Position numbers and translations under genes: made by a program
Assembly (NCBI GenBank): GCA_002708825.1
Contig: PAPF01000029.1
Location: forward strand, 124,001-188,000
Length of the DNA stretch: 64,000 nt
From: Phyllobacteriaceae bacterium
GTDB taxonomy: Bacteria; Pseudomonadota; Alphaproteobacteria; Rhizobiales; Rhizobiaceae
Direction of reading: 5' to 3'
The notes under the pieces: model-generated
Databases searched by the model: none
The model's input: only the letters and a program-made list of their open reading frames with translations
Told to the model about the DNA's origin: nothing
Shown: piece after piece, positions 50,158 to 64,000 of the stretch
How positions within the stretch are numbered: position 1 is the stretch's first letter
How the letters are laid out: each line of letters starts with the position of its first letter

Positions 50158-50433
50158 TCAGTGCCGGTATTGCTGGATGCGCGTCGTGCGCAGCCCGGCA
50201 AGGCCGTGATCGTCGATGGACGCCTGCCAGGAAAGGAATTCCTCGACGGTGAGCCTGTAGCGGCTGCAGGCCTCCTCGAGGCTCAGCAGACCGCCGCGCA
50301 CAGCCGCGACGACTTCCGCCTTGCGACGGATCACCCACCGTCTCGTGTTGGTCGGGGGCAGATCGGCAATCGTCAGGGGACTCCCGTCCGGGCCGATGAC
50401 ATACTTCACGCGTGGTCTCGCCAGATCGGTCAT
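50158..50433 (-). CDS. sciP: Small CtrA inhibitory protein SciP (DUF1153)
   Basis: A 91-residue helix-turn-helix protein. SciP binds CtrA on promoters and blocks transcription activation in Caulobacter. Family-typical sequences are visible: RVKYVIGPDGSPLTIADLPP near the start, then TRRWVIRRKAEVVAAVRGG, SLEEACSRYRLTVEEFLSW and GLAGLRTTRIQQYR. Length matches the family. Upstream lies a TTAACCAT CtrA half-site and near-consensus TTAA-N7-CTAAA. It is separated from the next gene mnmA by 240 bp. Confidence 0.92.
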   Translation of the reverse strand: MTDLARPRVKYVIGPDGSPLTIADLPPTNTRRWVIRRKAEVVAAVRGGLLSLEEACSRYRLTVEEFLSWQASIDDHGLAGLRTTRIQQYRH

Positions 50434-50477
50434 TGTACTCTCTACACAAACTCAAGGACCTTACCCGCACACACTAG

Positions 50478-50535
50478 CGCCGCACCTTTTAAGAAACGCC
50501 TAAACACCCGGTAACGCCAGGGTAACCATGGTTAA
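50478..50535. promoter_or_regulatory. CtrA-box-like sites upstream of sciP and mnmA
   Basis: TTAA-N7-CTAAAC (near 50490, one mismatch to the full CtrA motif) and, on the minus strand, TTAACCAT at 50528-50535 (half-site). The latter lies in the divergent gap and is well placed for sciP autoregulation by CtrA. Confidence 0.5.
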
Positions 50536-50676
50536 CGCCGTGCTCATGCACTGTTTCGGCTTCTACGGATGGTGCGGTCCGGCCGCCTGGCGGCTTGCCT
50601 CTCGCTCTTTGGACCGGAGTGTCCTATATAGGGGCATGACAATGGAAACCGGCCCTTGAAACCGGCGGAAATGCAC

Positions 50677-51846
50677 ATGAACAGTCTTGATCTTCCCGGC
50701 CGCCCCGAGGACACCCGCGTGGTGGTCGCCATGTCCGGCGGTGTCGACTCCTCGGTCGTCGCCGGCATCCTCGCACGCGAAGGCTATGACGTCGTCGGCG
50801 TGACATTGCAGCTTTACGACCACGGCGCGGCAGCGCACCGGCCCGGCTCCTGTTGCGCCGGTCAGGACATCGACGATGCCCGCCGCGTCTGTGAACGCCT
50901 CGGCATTCCCCATTACGTGCTGGACTACGAGAAGCGCTTCCAGGAAGCCGTCATCAATCCCTTCGCCGAAAGCTACATGGCCGGCGAGACGCCGGTGCCC
51001 TGCATCGCCTGCAACCAGACGGTCAAGTTCGATGACCTGCTGAAGACGGCGCGCGACCTTGGCGCCGAGGCACTGGCAACGGGCCACTATATCCGCTCGC
51101 GCGCCAATGGTGCCCACCGCGCCCTGTATCGTCCGGTCGATACCGACCGCGACCAGAGCTGGTTCCTCTTCGCCACCACGCAGGAGCAGGTGGATTACCT
51201 GCGCTTTCCGCTCGGCGGCCTGTCCAAGCCGCAGGTGCGCGAACTGGCCGAGGGCATGGGCCTCGACATCGCCGGCAAGCAGGACAGCCAGGACATCTGC
51301 TTCGTCCCGCAGGGCAAGTATGCCGACATCATCGCGAAGCTGAAGCCGGAAGCCTCCGTACCCGGTGACATCGTTCATATCGATGGCCGCGTGCTCGGAC
51401 AGCATGACGGCATCCTGCGCTTCACCATCGGCCAGCGCCGCGGCATCGGCGTGGCGGCGGGCGAACCGCTCTATGTCGTTCACATCGATCCCGCCCGCGC
51501 CCGTGTCATCGTCGGCCCGCGCGAGGCGCTGGAAACGCGCAAGCTCTGGCTGCGCGACATGAACTGGCTGGGCGACGGCCCGCTGGCCGATTTGCCGGCA
51601 GAAGGCATGGAACTCTTTGCCAAGGTGCGCTCCACCCGCCCGCCCGCGCCGGCCGTGTTGCGGCTCGAGGACGGAACGGCGACCGTCGAACTCCTTGACG
51701 GCGAGACGGGTGTCGCGCCGGGCCAGGCCTGCGTGCTCTATTCGGACCCCGGCAGCGAGGCCCGCGTCTGGGGCGGCGGATTCATCGCGCGTTCCGAGCG
51801 GGAGGAAACCGCCGAGGCCATGCTGCGCCAGCTGGAAGCGGTTTAG
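50677..51846 (+). CDS. mnmA: tRNA 2-thiouridylase MnmA
   Basis: A 389-residue ATP-dependent enzyme that thiolates wobble U34 in tRNAs for Lys, Glu and Gln. The PP-loop is SGGVDSS, the catalytic Cys pair is in [10 protein letters not shown] and [10 protein letters not shown]. It is of the common alphaproteobacterial type beginning [14 protein letters not shown] at ATG 50677. Upstream ATG 50656/50671 would give a few extra residues. Tail contains the beta-barrel domain (VYSDP-type, [10 protein letters not shown]). Confidence 0.94.
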   Translation: MNSLDLPGRPEDTRVVVAMSGGVDSSVVAGILAREGYDVVGVTLQLYDHGAAAHRPGSCCAGQDIDDARRVCERLGIPHYVLDYEKRFQEAVINPFAESYMAGETPVPCIACNQTVKFDDLLKTARDLGAEALATGHYIRSRANGAHRALYRPVDTDRDQSWFLFATTQEQVDYLRFPLGGLSKPQVRELAEGMGLDIAGKQDSQDICFVPQGKYADIIAKLKPEASVPGDIVHIDGRVLGQHDGILRFTIGQRRGIGVAAGEPLYVVHIDPARARVIVGPREALETRKLWLRDMNWLGDGPLADLPAEGMELFAKVRSTRPPAPAVLRLEDGTATVELLDGETGVAPGQACVLYSDPGSEARVWGGGFIARSEREETAEAMLRQLEAV

Positions 51847-51894
51847 GCAGCCGCCGCATCCGCCGGACATGACGGTTTGCCACGGCCAACGCCG

Positions 51895-52848
51895 TCAGTC
51901 GTGACTGACAGTCGCCGCCGTCAGGATCCGCAGGACGAGAATGGCTTCGTCGCCGCCGGTACGCGGTTCCTCGCGGGTTTCGATGCAGTGGATGAAGTTC
52001 TGCAGCTCTCGCGTCAGCGGCATGCCTTCCGACACCGGCTGATAGGACGGCTCGTTCGTGGTGAAGGCCCACTGACCGGAATCCTGCCACACCGCGTGGC
52101 GGTAGATGGCGAGCTTGCGGTCCCAGGTCTCCACGTCGTCGAAAACGGCCATGGCCCGCGTTCCCACCACGGTCAGCCGCCGCTCGCGATAGGGGTTGAG
52201 CCGCGAGGAGAACAGGTGGCTGCGCACCCCGCCGGGAAAGCGCATGTGCACATGCGCGAAATCGGACAGGTGATCGAGAACGGCGGCACCCTCGCCACGC
52301 ACTTCGAGCGGCGGGGCCCCGGTGACCGCGAGGATCATCGACAGGTCGTGCGGTGCCAGATCCCACAGCGCATCGTTTTCGGTATGGAACTTGCCAAGCC
52401 CCAGCCGGTGCGAGTGGATATATTTCACCTCGCCCAGATCACCCTCGTCGATGAGCGATTTCAGCATCTCGAAGGCGGGATGGAAGCGCAGCACATGGCC
52501 CACCATGAAAACGCGTCCATGCGCCCGCGCGGCCGCGACCGCCCGTTCCGCATCCGGCACCGACAGGGCAATCGGTTTTTCCACGAGCACATCCTTGCCC
52601 GATTCTACCGCCCGGATGGCCATCTCGGCATGGAATTGCGGCGGCAGCGCCATGACGACCGCGTCGATGTCCTCACGCCCGAACAGATCGTCCGGCGCAA
52701 TGGCCTCGACATCGTTCTCGGCCGCGAATCCCTCGGCCCGGGCCGGGTTGGCATCGGACACGGCCTGCAGCGCCCCGAGCCCTTTCAGGGTACGGATGTG
52801 ATTGCTGCCCCAATATCCGCACCCGAGTACTGCTATGCGCGGCGCCAT
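51895..52848 (-). CDS. Gfo/Idh/MocA-family oxidoreductase
   Basis: A 317-residue NAD(P)-dependent dehydrogenase. The Rossmann motif is VLGCGYWGSNHIRTL at the N-terminus, the catalytic lysine is in DVLVEKPIAL, and the family sequences PPQFHAEMAIRAVESG and VGHVLRFHP follow. Its core resembles sugar-nucleotide 3-dehydrogenases (WlbA-like) that act on UDP-sugars for polysaccharide assembly. No other sugar gene is adjacent, so the substrate remains open. Convergent with mnmA. Confidence 0.85.
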   Translation of the reverse strand: MAPRIAVLGCGYWGSNHIRTLKGLGALQAVSDANPARAEGFAAENDVEAIAPDDLFGREDIDAVVMALPPQFHAEMAIRAVESGKDVLVEKPIALSVPDAERAVAAARAHGRVFMVGHVLRFHPAFEMLKSLIDEGDLGEVKYIHSHRLGLGKFHTENDALWDLAPHDLSMILAVTGAPPLEVRGEGAAVLDHLSDFAHVHMRFPGGVRSHLFSSRLNPYRERRLTVVGTRAMAVFDDVETWDRKLAIYRHAVWQDSGQWAFTTNEPSYQPVSEGMPLTRELQNFIHCIETREEPRTGGDEAILVLRILTAATVSHD

Positions 52849-53021
52849 TCCTGGAAACTTCCGTCTGTCGCTCTACTGGACCGATCCGGGATGCGATGGC
52901 ATGGCCGGAGTCGCGTTGTCATATCGGCGCGCCGCATCGAACTCAACCCCGCCCGCCGGATCGGCGTTCACGCTTTCCATCATGGCGCGAAAAAACATGC
53001 AAGCGGAAGGGAAAACCTTGC

Positions 53022-53050
53022 TTGACAGTGCGCCGCCGCCGACCTTATAT
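53022..53050 (+). promoter_or_regulatory. Consensus promoter of the tRNA-Met gene
   Basis: TTGACA (53022-53027) and TTATAT (53045-53050) are spaced by 17 bp, a near-ideal housekeeping promoter. The tRNA gene starts about 43 bases further on. Confidence 0.8.
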
Positions 53051-53126
53051 CCGCCCGACTTCAGCGGACGCCGGCAGGGTGCCGCGAAATCGGGGCAGGG
53101 TAGCTCAGTTGGTGAGAGCGCCGGAT

Positions 53127-58193
<5,067 letters not shown>

Positions 58194-58197
<4 letters not shown>

Positions 58198-59465
58198 TCG
58201 TAGACGAGACCTGCCTTGTCGAGCATGGATTGGGTGATCAGGCAGACGCCGTTCGCCGTGCGCCGGAAACGGCTGGCATCAAGGTCCGGATCCTCGCCCA
58301 CGACCAGTCCGGAGGGGATCTTGACGCCACGGTCGATGACCACCTTCGACAGCCGCGCATGGCGCCCGATCACGCATTCGGGCAGCACCACCGCCTCGTG
58401 CAGGCTGGAATAGGAACGCGCCAGCGTGCCCGTGAACAGCAGGCTGCGGTGGATCGACGATCCGGAGATGATGCAGTCGCCGGAAACCAGCGACGAGATC
58501 GCCTGGCCGACGCGCCCTTCCTCGTTGTGGACGAACTTGGCCGGCGGCCGGATCTCCGCATAGGTCCAGATCGGCCAGGAGCGGTCGAACAGGTCGAGTT
58601 CGGGCAGGATGTCGTTGAGGTCGATATTGGCCTGCCAATAGGCGTCGATCGTGCCGACATCACGCCAGTAGGCCTCGTTCTCCGTCGAGGCGCGCACGCA
58701 GGATTGCGTGAAGCGGTGCGCCACCGCCTTCCCGTTCTTCACGATATGCGGAATGATGTCCTTGCCGAAATCGCGGCTGGAATTCGGGTCGGCGGCATCG
58801 CGCTTCAATTCCTCGATCAGGAAGCGGGTCGAAAAGACATAGATGCCCATCGAGGCCAGCGACATGTCCGGATTGCCGGGAATGGAGGGCGGGTCGGCCG
58901 GCTTTTCCACGAAATCGACGATGCGGTCGCTCTCGTCGACATGCATCACGCCGAACCCGGTCGCCTCCATGCGCGGCACTTCGAGGCAGCCGATGGTGAC
59001 GTCGGCATTCTGGCTGACATGCTGTTGCAGCATGATCTCGTAGTCCATCTTGTAGATGTGGTCGCCGGCCAGGATCACCATGTATTCGACGCCGTAGTCC
59101 TCGATGATGTCGGCGTTCTGGAACACCGCGTCCGCGGTGCCCTCATACCATTGCGTCTCCGAGACACGCTGGCTGGCGGGCAGGATGTCGAAGCTTTCGT
59201 TGCGCTCCGGCCGCAGGAAGTTCCAGCCGCGCTGGAGGTGGCGGATCAGCGAGTGCGCCTTGTACTGCGTTGCCACGCCGATGCGCCGGATGCCGGAATT
59301 GATGGCGTTTGACAGCGCGAAGTCGATGATCCGGGTCTTGCCGCCGAAATAGACCGCCGGCTTGGCGCGCCGGTCGGTGAGTTCATGCAGGCGGCTTCCC
59401 CGTCCGCCGGCCAGCACATAGGCCATCGCGTTTCTGGCCAGCGGCGCATTGCGTTCAACCACCAT
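58194..59465 (-). CDS. glgC: Glucose-1-phosphate adenylyltransferase
   Basis: A 423-residue enzyme that makes ADP-glucose, the committed step of glycogen synthesis. The nucleotide loop is [15 protein letters not shown], followed by [20 protein letters not shown], and the C-terminal half has left-handed beta-helix repeats. Allosteric activation by fructose 6-phosphate and pyruvate is usual in this subgroup. It follows glgB by 21 bp and overlaps glgA. Confidence 0.97.
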
Positions 59466-59486
59466 GGTCTCCTCCTCCCGCCCTGC

Positions 59487-61691
59487 TCAGGCGTCCTCTC
59501 CGGCTTGCACCAGCAGCAATGTCGCCAGTGGCGGCAGTGTCAGCCGCGCCACGCCCCCCGTCACGTCAACAGCCCCCAGATTGCCCACGCCTGACCCGCC
59601 ATAGACGGCCGCGTCCGTGTTCAGGACTTCCTTCCACTTGCCGTCCGCCGGCATGGCCAGTTCGTAGCCGGTCAGCATTTGCGGCGTGAAGTTTGACACC
59701 ACGACGACAGGTGTCTCGCCCGGTGCCTTCCTCTGCCATGCATAGACCGAGTTTTCCGCGTCATCGGCCTTTAGCCATTCGAACCCTTCCGGCTCGCAAT
59801 CCCTTGCGTGCAGGGCCGGATACTGGCGGTAAGCCCTGTTCAGGTCGCGCACCAGTTGCCGCACGCCGTCATGGGCATGGTGATCCACGAGATCCCAGTC
59901 GAGGCCGCGCGCCTCGGACCACTCGTTGCGCTGGGCAAATTCCTGCCCCATGAACAGCAGCTTCTTGCCGGGATAGCCCCACATGAAGCCGTAATAGGCG
60001 CGCAGCGTAGCGAATTTCTGCCAGTCGTCACCGGCCATCTTGCTGAGAAGCGATCCCTTGCCGTGCACCACCTCGTCATGGCTGAGCGGCAGCACGAAAT
60101 TCTCCGAAAAGGCATAGAGCAGGCCGAAGGTCAGGTCGTTGTGATGATGCTTGCGATGGACGGGGTCGCGCTGGAGATAGTTCAGCGTGTCATGCATGAA
60201 GCCCATGTTCCACTTGAAGCCGAAGCCCAGCCCGCCCTCATGCACCGGCTGCGAGACTTTCGGCCATGAGGTGGATTCCTCCGCGATCGTCATGATGCCG
60301 GGATGGGCGCCGTAGACAGCCTTGTTCATGCCCTGCAGGAAGGCCACGGCTTCCAGGTTTTCCCGTCCGCCCTTCTCGTTGGGGATCCACTCGCCTTCCT
60401 TGCGCGAATAATCAAGGTACAGCATGGAGGCCACCGCATCGACGCGAAACCCGTCGACGTGGTAGCGCTCGGCCCAGAACAGCGCGTTGTTGGTCAAGAA
60501 GGCGGCAACCTCGGTCCGGCCGAAATTGTAGATCGCCGTGTTCCAGTCGGGGTGGAAACCCTTGCGCGGATCCTCATGCTCGTAGAGCGCCGTGCCGTCG
60601 AACCGGGCAAGCCCGTGCGCATCGGTCGGGAAATGCGCCGGCACCCAGTCAACCAGCACGCCAAGCCCGGCCCGGTGGGCCCCGTCGACGAAGCGCGCGA
60701 AGCCCTCCGGTTCGCCGAACCGCGCCGACGGCGCATAGAGCCCGGTGGTCTGGTAGCCCCAGGAGGGATCGTAGGGGTGTTCGCAGACCGGCAGGAATTC
60801 GATGTGCGTGAAGCCCATCTCCACGCAATAGGGGATCAGCCGGTCGGCCAGTTCGTCCCATGAAAGGAACGAGCCGTCCATGCGCCGCTGCCAGGAACCG
60901 GCATGCACCTCGTAGATGGAGACCGGCAGGCGCCGCGCATCGGCCTTGGCCCAGAAGGCGCGATGGTCCGCGTCGCCCCATTCATGCGCGGGCGGATCGG
61001 TGGTGACGGAGGCCGTGGCCGGCCTGAGTTCGGAACGGAAGGCAAAGGGATCGGCCTTGAGCGGCATCAGCCGTCCGTCAGCACCGATGATTTCGAACTT
61101 GTAGGGCTCGTCCCGGCCAAGGTCCGGAATGAAGATTTCCCAAATGCCCGAATCGCGCCGGTGGCGCATCACGTGGCGGCGTCCGTCCCAGTGATTGAAA
61201 TGCCCGACCAGCGAGACGCGGCGCGCATTGGGCGCCCAGACGGCGAAGTGCACCCCGCGCGCGCCCTCGTGCTCGATGACATGGGCGCCCAGCCTGTCGA
61301 ACAGGCGCAGATGCGCGCCCTCTGCGTGATAGTAGTCGTCCATGGGGCCGAGCACCGGCCCGAAGGTGTAGGGGTCGGCGAAGGTCCAGTCCTGGCCGCC
61401 CGCCTGCGCGCGAAAACGCAGCGGCTGGCGCGTTTCGATGGCGACCGGCCCCTCGAACAACCCCTCGCCGCGGTTCTCCAGTGTCCCGGCAGGCGTGCCG
61501 TCCAGCGTCAGCGCGGCAACCGAATCGGCGCCCGGAACGAAGGTCCGCGCGATGAAGCCGTCCGGCCCGTCATGCAGGCCGAGTACGGCAAAGGGATCGG
61601 GATGCGATGCCTGTGCGATGGCGCGGATATCATCCTCGGAAAGGGATGGCGGGGCATTCCGTGTTCCGGCCGTTTCGCGCCTTGCGGTCAT
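59487..61691 (-). CDS. glgB: 1,4-alpha-glucan branching enzyme
   Basis: A 734-residue branching enzyme. It has an N1 domain and CBM48 (about 1-240) followed by the amylase-type barrel. Catalytic Asp is in [18 protein letters not shown], the Glu in [10 protein letters not shown] and the transition-state His/Asp in [17 protein letters not shown] 61691 has GGGGAGCGG upstream; the longer frame to 61766 overlaps the glgP stop and is not preferred. It lies 40 bp after glgP. Confidence 0.96.
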   Translation of the reverse strand: MTARRETAGTRNAPPSLSEDDIRAIAQASHPDPFAVLGLHDGPDGFIARTFVPGADSVAALTLDGTPAGTLENRGEGLFEGPVAIETRQPLRFRAQAGGQDWTFADPYTFGPVLGPMDDYYHAEGAHLRLFDRLGAHVIEHEGARGVHFAVWAPNARRVSLVGHFNHWDGRRHVMRHRRDSGIWEIFIPDLGRDEPYKFEIIGADGRLMPLKADPFAFRSELRPATASVTTDPPAHEWGDADHRAFWAKADARRLPVSIYEVHAGSWQRRMDGSFLSWDELADRLIPYCVEMGFTHIEFLPVCEHPYDPSWGYQTTGLYAPSARFGEPEGFARFVDGAHRAGLGVLVDWVPAHFPTDAHGLARFDGTALYEHEDPRKGFHPDWNTAIYNFGRTEVAAFLTNNALFWAERYHVDGFRVDAVASMLYLDYSRKEGEWIPNEKGGRENLEAVAFLQGMNKAVYGAHPGIMTIAEESTSWPKVSQPVHEGGLGFGFKWNMGFMHDTLNYLQRDPVHRKHHHNDLTFGLLYAFSENFVLPLSHDEVVHGKGSLLSKMAGDDWQKFATLRAYYGFMWGYPGKKLLFMGQEFAQRNEWSEARGLDWDLVDHHAHDGVRQLVRDLNRAYRQYPALHARDCEPEGFEWLKADDAENSVYAWQRKAPGETPVVVVSNFTPQMLTGYELAMPADGKWKEVLNTDAAVYGGSGVGNLGAVDVTGGVARLTLPPLATLLLVQAGEDA

Positions 61692-61731
61692 CCGCTCCCC
61701 GTCCCCCGCCGTTCCTGTCGCCTGCGACGCC

Positions 61732-64000
61732 TCATGACGTCGGCACCTGCCAAATGTCGCCGGCATATTGCCGGATCGTCCGGTCGGAAGAGAACCATCC
61801 GACCCGCGCCGTGTTCAGGATCGCCATCGCGTTCCATTCGTCCCGGCTCATCCACAGCCTATCCACCTCGCGCTGTGCTCGGCAATAGTCATCGAAGTCG
61901 TCGGTCACCATGAACCAGTCATGCGATCTCAGCCCGGCGATGAGGTCGCGGTAGCGGTCGGGATCGTCCGGCGAGAACAGCCCGCCCTCGATGGCGGCAA
62001 GCGCCTGCCCGAGTTCCGGCGATGCGGCGATATTGTCCGCCGGATCGCGCCCTTCGCGCTGCCGGCGCGCCACGTCCTCTGCCCTCAGGCCGAAGATGAA
62101 GATGTTGTCCGCCCCCACATGGTCGCGGATTTCCACGTTGGCGCCGTCGAGCGTCCCGATGGTCAGCGCGCCGTTGAGCGAGAGTTTCATGTTGCCCGTG
62201 CCCGAGGCTTCCATGCCCGCCGTCGAGATCTGTTCGGAAAGATCGGCCGCAGGCACCATCATCTCGGCGGTGGAAACATTGTAGTTCGGTACGAAGACGA
62301 CCTTCAGCAAACCGTCGATGGACGGATCGTGATTGATGACCCGTGCCACGTCGTTGGCCAGCTTGATGATCGTCTTTGCATTGTGATAGCTCGGCGCCGC
62401 CTTGCCGCCGAACAGCTTGACGCGCGGCACCCAGTCGCGCTCCGGATGGGACCGCATCTGGTCCCAAAGCGCGACCGCCTCGATGATGTTGAGAAGCTGG
62501 CGCTTGTATTCATGGATGCGCTTGATCTGGATGTCGAACAGGGCGGAAGGGTCGATGCGCGTGCCGGCCCTGTCGCGCACAAGGCGCGCCAGCCGCTCCT
62601 TGTTGGCCCGCCTGACCGCGGCGAAGCGTTCCCGGAATGCCGCGTCCCCTGCCAGCGCGGCAAGCCCGGTCAGCGCCTGTGCATCGTCCATGACGCCGTC
62701 GCCCAATGCTTCGCGCGCCAGGTCGTAAAGGCCCGGATTGCACTGCATCAGCCAGCGGCGCGGCGTGATACCGTTGGTCTTGTTGTTGATCCGGTCGGGA
62801 TAAAGCCTGTGCAGGTCGGCAAAGACCGTTTCCTTCATCAGGTCCGTGTGAAGGGCCGAAACGCCGTTGATGGAGTGCGATCCCATGAAGGCCAGCGTGC
62901 CCATGCGCACCCGCCGTTCGCCATTCTCGTCGATCATGGAGAGCCGCGAGATCGTCTCACCGTCGAGCCCGATCTTTCGCGCCCGGCGCAGTTCGATGGC
63001 ATTGACGGCATAGACCAGTTGCATGTGGCGCGGCAGCATCCGCTCCATCAGCGGAACCGGCCAGCTTTCCAGCGCCTCGGGCAAGAGCGTGTGGTTTGTG
63101 TAGGAGAACACCGCCCGCGCCATGTCCCAGGCATCCGCCAGCGTCCATTCGTGCTCGTCGATGAGAAGGCGCATCAGTTCGGCCACAGCGATCGCCGGGT
63201 GCGTGTCGTTGAGCTGGATGGCGGCGAAATCGGCGAGATTGCGCAGGGTTCCGTGCTGCTGGACATGGCGGCGCAGGATGTCCTGCAGCGAGGCGGAAGA
63301 GAAGAAGAACTCCTGGCGCAGGCGCAATTCCTGGCCTGCGATGTGGCTGTCGGCGGGATAGAGAACGCGCGTCAGCGCTTCCGCCTTGTTGCTCTCCTCC
63401 AGCGCGCCGATATGGTCGCCGGCATTGAACTTGGCCAGCCGGATCGGGTCGATCGGCTTGGCCGACCAGAGCCTGAGCGTGTTGACGCGCCTGGCTCTCC
63501 AGCCCACCACCGGCGTGTCATAGGCCGTCGCGATCACGCGCTCGGCGGGCGCCCAGCGATAGGCCATCTCGCCGTCGGCGCGCTGGCCGACCGGCTCCAC
63601 CGATCCGCCGAAGCCGACCTCGTAGGAGCTTTCGCGGCGTTCGAACTCCCACGGATTGCCATGCTCCAGCCAGGTCTCGGGCAGTTCCACCTGCCAGCCG
63701 TCGGAAATCTCCTGCCGGAACAGGCCGTTCTGGTAGCGTATGCCGTAGCCGTAGGCCGGGATGTCCACGCTCGCCATGGATTCCATGAAACAGGCCGCCA
63801 GGCGGCCAAGGCCGCCATTGCCGAGTGCGGCGTCCGGCTCCAGTTCGGCCAGCACGTCGAAATCGGCACCCAGCCGCGCCAGCGCCTGGCGCATCGCGCC
63901 CTGCAATTCCAGGTTTGTCACCGCGTCGCGCATCAGCCGGCCGATCAGGAATTCCAGTGACAGGTAGTAGACGCGCTTGGCATTGTCGGCATAGGCGCGC
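61732..64000 (-). CDS. glgP: Glycogen phosphorylase (5' end missing)
   Basis: About 756 residues of the enzyme are in the window and its start lies beyond the right edge. It cleaves glycogen to glucose 1-phosphate. The reading frame is open from 63999 with [20 protein letters not shown], which is the typical N-terminal sequence of GlgP. The PLP-binding region [20 protein letters not shown] and catalytic-loop stretches ([20 protein letters not shown]) are present, and it ends QYAGDIWQV. It is the first visible gene of the glycogen operon. Confidence 0.97.
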   Translation of the reverse strand, partial: RAYADNAKRVYYLSLEFLIGRLMRDAVTNLELQGAMRQALARLGADFDVLAELEPDAALGNGGLGRLAACFMESMASVDIPAYGYGIRYQNGLFRQEISDGWQVELPETWLEHGNPWEFERRESSYEVGFGGSVEPVGQRADGEMAYRWAPAERVIATAYDTPVVGWRARRVNTLRLWSAKPIDPIRLAKFNAGDHIGALEESNKAEALTRVLYPADSHIAGQELRLRQEFFFSSASLQDILRRHVQQHGTLRNLADFAAIQLNDTHPAIAVAELMRLLIDEHEWTLADAWDMARAVFSYTNHTLLPEALESWPVPLMERMLPRHMQLVYAVNAIELRRARKIGLDGETISRLSMIDENGERRVRMGTLAFMGSHSINGVSALHTDLMKETVFADLHRLYPDRINNKTNGITPRRWLMQCNPGLYDLAREALGDGVMDDAQALTGLAALAGDAAFRERFAAVRRANKERLARLVRDRAGTRIDPSALFDIQIKRIHEYKRQLLNIIEAVALWDQMRSHPERDWVPRVKLFGGKAAPSYHNAKTIIKLANDVARVINHDPSIDGLLKVVFVPNYNVSTAEMMVPAADLSEQISTAGMEASGTGNMKLSLNGALTIGTLDGANVEIRDHVGADNIFIFGLRAEDVARRQREGRDPADNIAASPELGQALAAIEGGLFSPDDPDRYRDLIAGLRSHDWFMVTDDFDDYCRAQREVDRLWMSRDEWNAMAILNTARVGWFSSDRTIRQYAGDIWQVPTS

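Overview
The window is a high-GC stretch of an alphaproteobacterial chromosome, most likely from the order Hyphomicrobiales (Rhizobiales). The evidence is a rhizobial-type fused anthranilate synthase trpE(G) behind a Trp-codon leader and attenuator, choXWV with betI, the CtrA-pathway genes chpT, ctrA and sciP (DUF1153), the envelope protein EipA (DUF1134), and a glgP-glgB-glgC-glgA-pgm-glgX operon. Genus is not resolved from sequence alone. No insertion sequence, prophage, CRISPR array or rRNA is seen, and every large gene is intact.

Layout. (1) 1-13,053, minus strand: a respiratory nitrate operon, narK1-narK2-narG-narH-narJ-narI-ppiC-carbonic anhydrase-moaA-mog, followed by the start of a UbiT/SCP2-type gene. 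A divergent FNR/CRP-family regulator of the cluster-less NarR/DNR type follows at 13,313. The shared 260-bp intergenic region holds two perfect TTGA-type palindromes. (2) 14-22.5 kb: a CDF cation exporter, a membrane-fused spermidine-synthase-like protein, a small cytochrome c translationally coupled to trpE(G), the trp leader and attenuator, a TPR-sulfotransferase, a candidate small RNA and a DUF2254 membrane protein. (3) 22.6-31.1 kb, minus strand: fhs, then a compact five-gene cluster of a coiled-coil protein, an unknown protein, an AAA+ ATPase, a DUF6638 protein and a DUF2333 membrane protein. This cluster is the best candidate for an undescribed system. (4) 31.2-41 kb: cytochrome c2, thymidine kinase, betI and choXWV (choline uptake), an Lrp regulator divergent from a UspA and alanine/sodium symporter pair, an SDR dehydrogenase, a HugZ-like protein and an ArsR regulator. 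(5) 41-44.3 kb: copZ-copA behind a textbook CueR-type promoter, then an rRNA methyltransferase. (6) 44.3-52.8 kb: cell-cycle and envelope genes (membrane coiled-coil protein, eipA, chpT, an atypical receiver, ctrA, a FliJ-like protein, a PqiA-like protein, sciP), then mnmA and a Gfo/Idh/MocA oxidoreductase. (7) 53.1-64 kb: a tRNA-Met gene whose antisense strand encodes the last codons of glgX, and the glycogen operon, which runs off the right edge inside glgP.

How the genes work together. The first block is a full nitrate-respiration module: transport, reductase with its chaperone, molybdenum cofactor synthesis, a periplasmic-type foldase and probably anaerobic ubiquinone synthesis. The glycogen block covers synthesis (pgm, glgC, glgA, glgB) and breakdown (glgP, glgX) in one tightly overlapping operon. 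The CtrA block places the phosphotransferase that activates CtrA (ChpT) and the protein that inhibits it (SciP) within 4 kb of ctrA.
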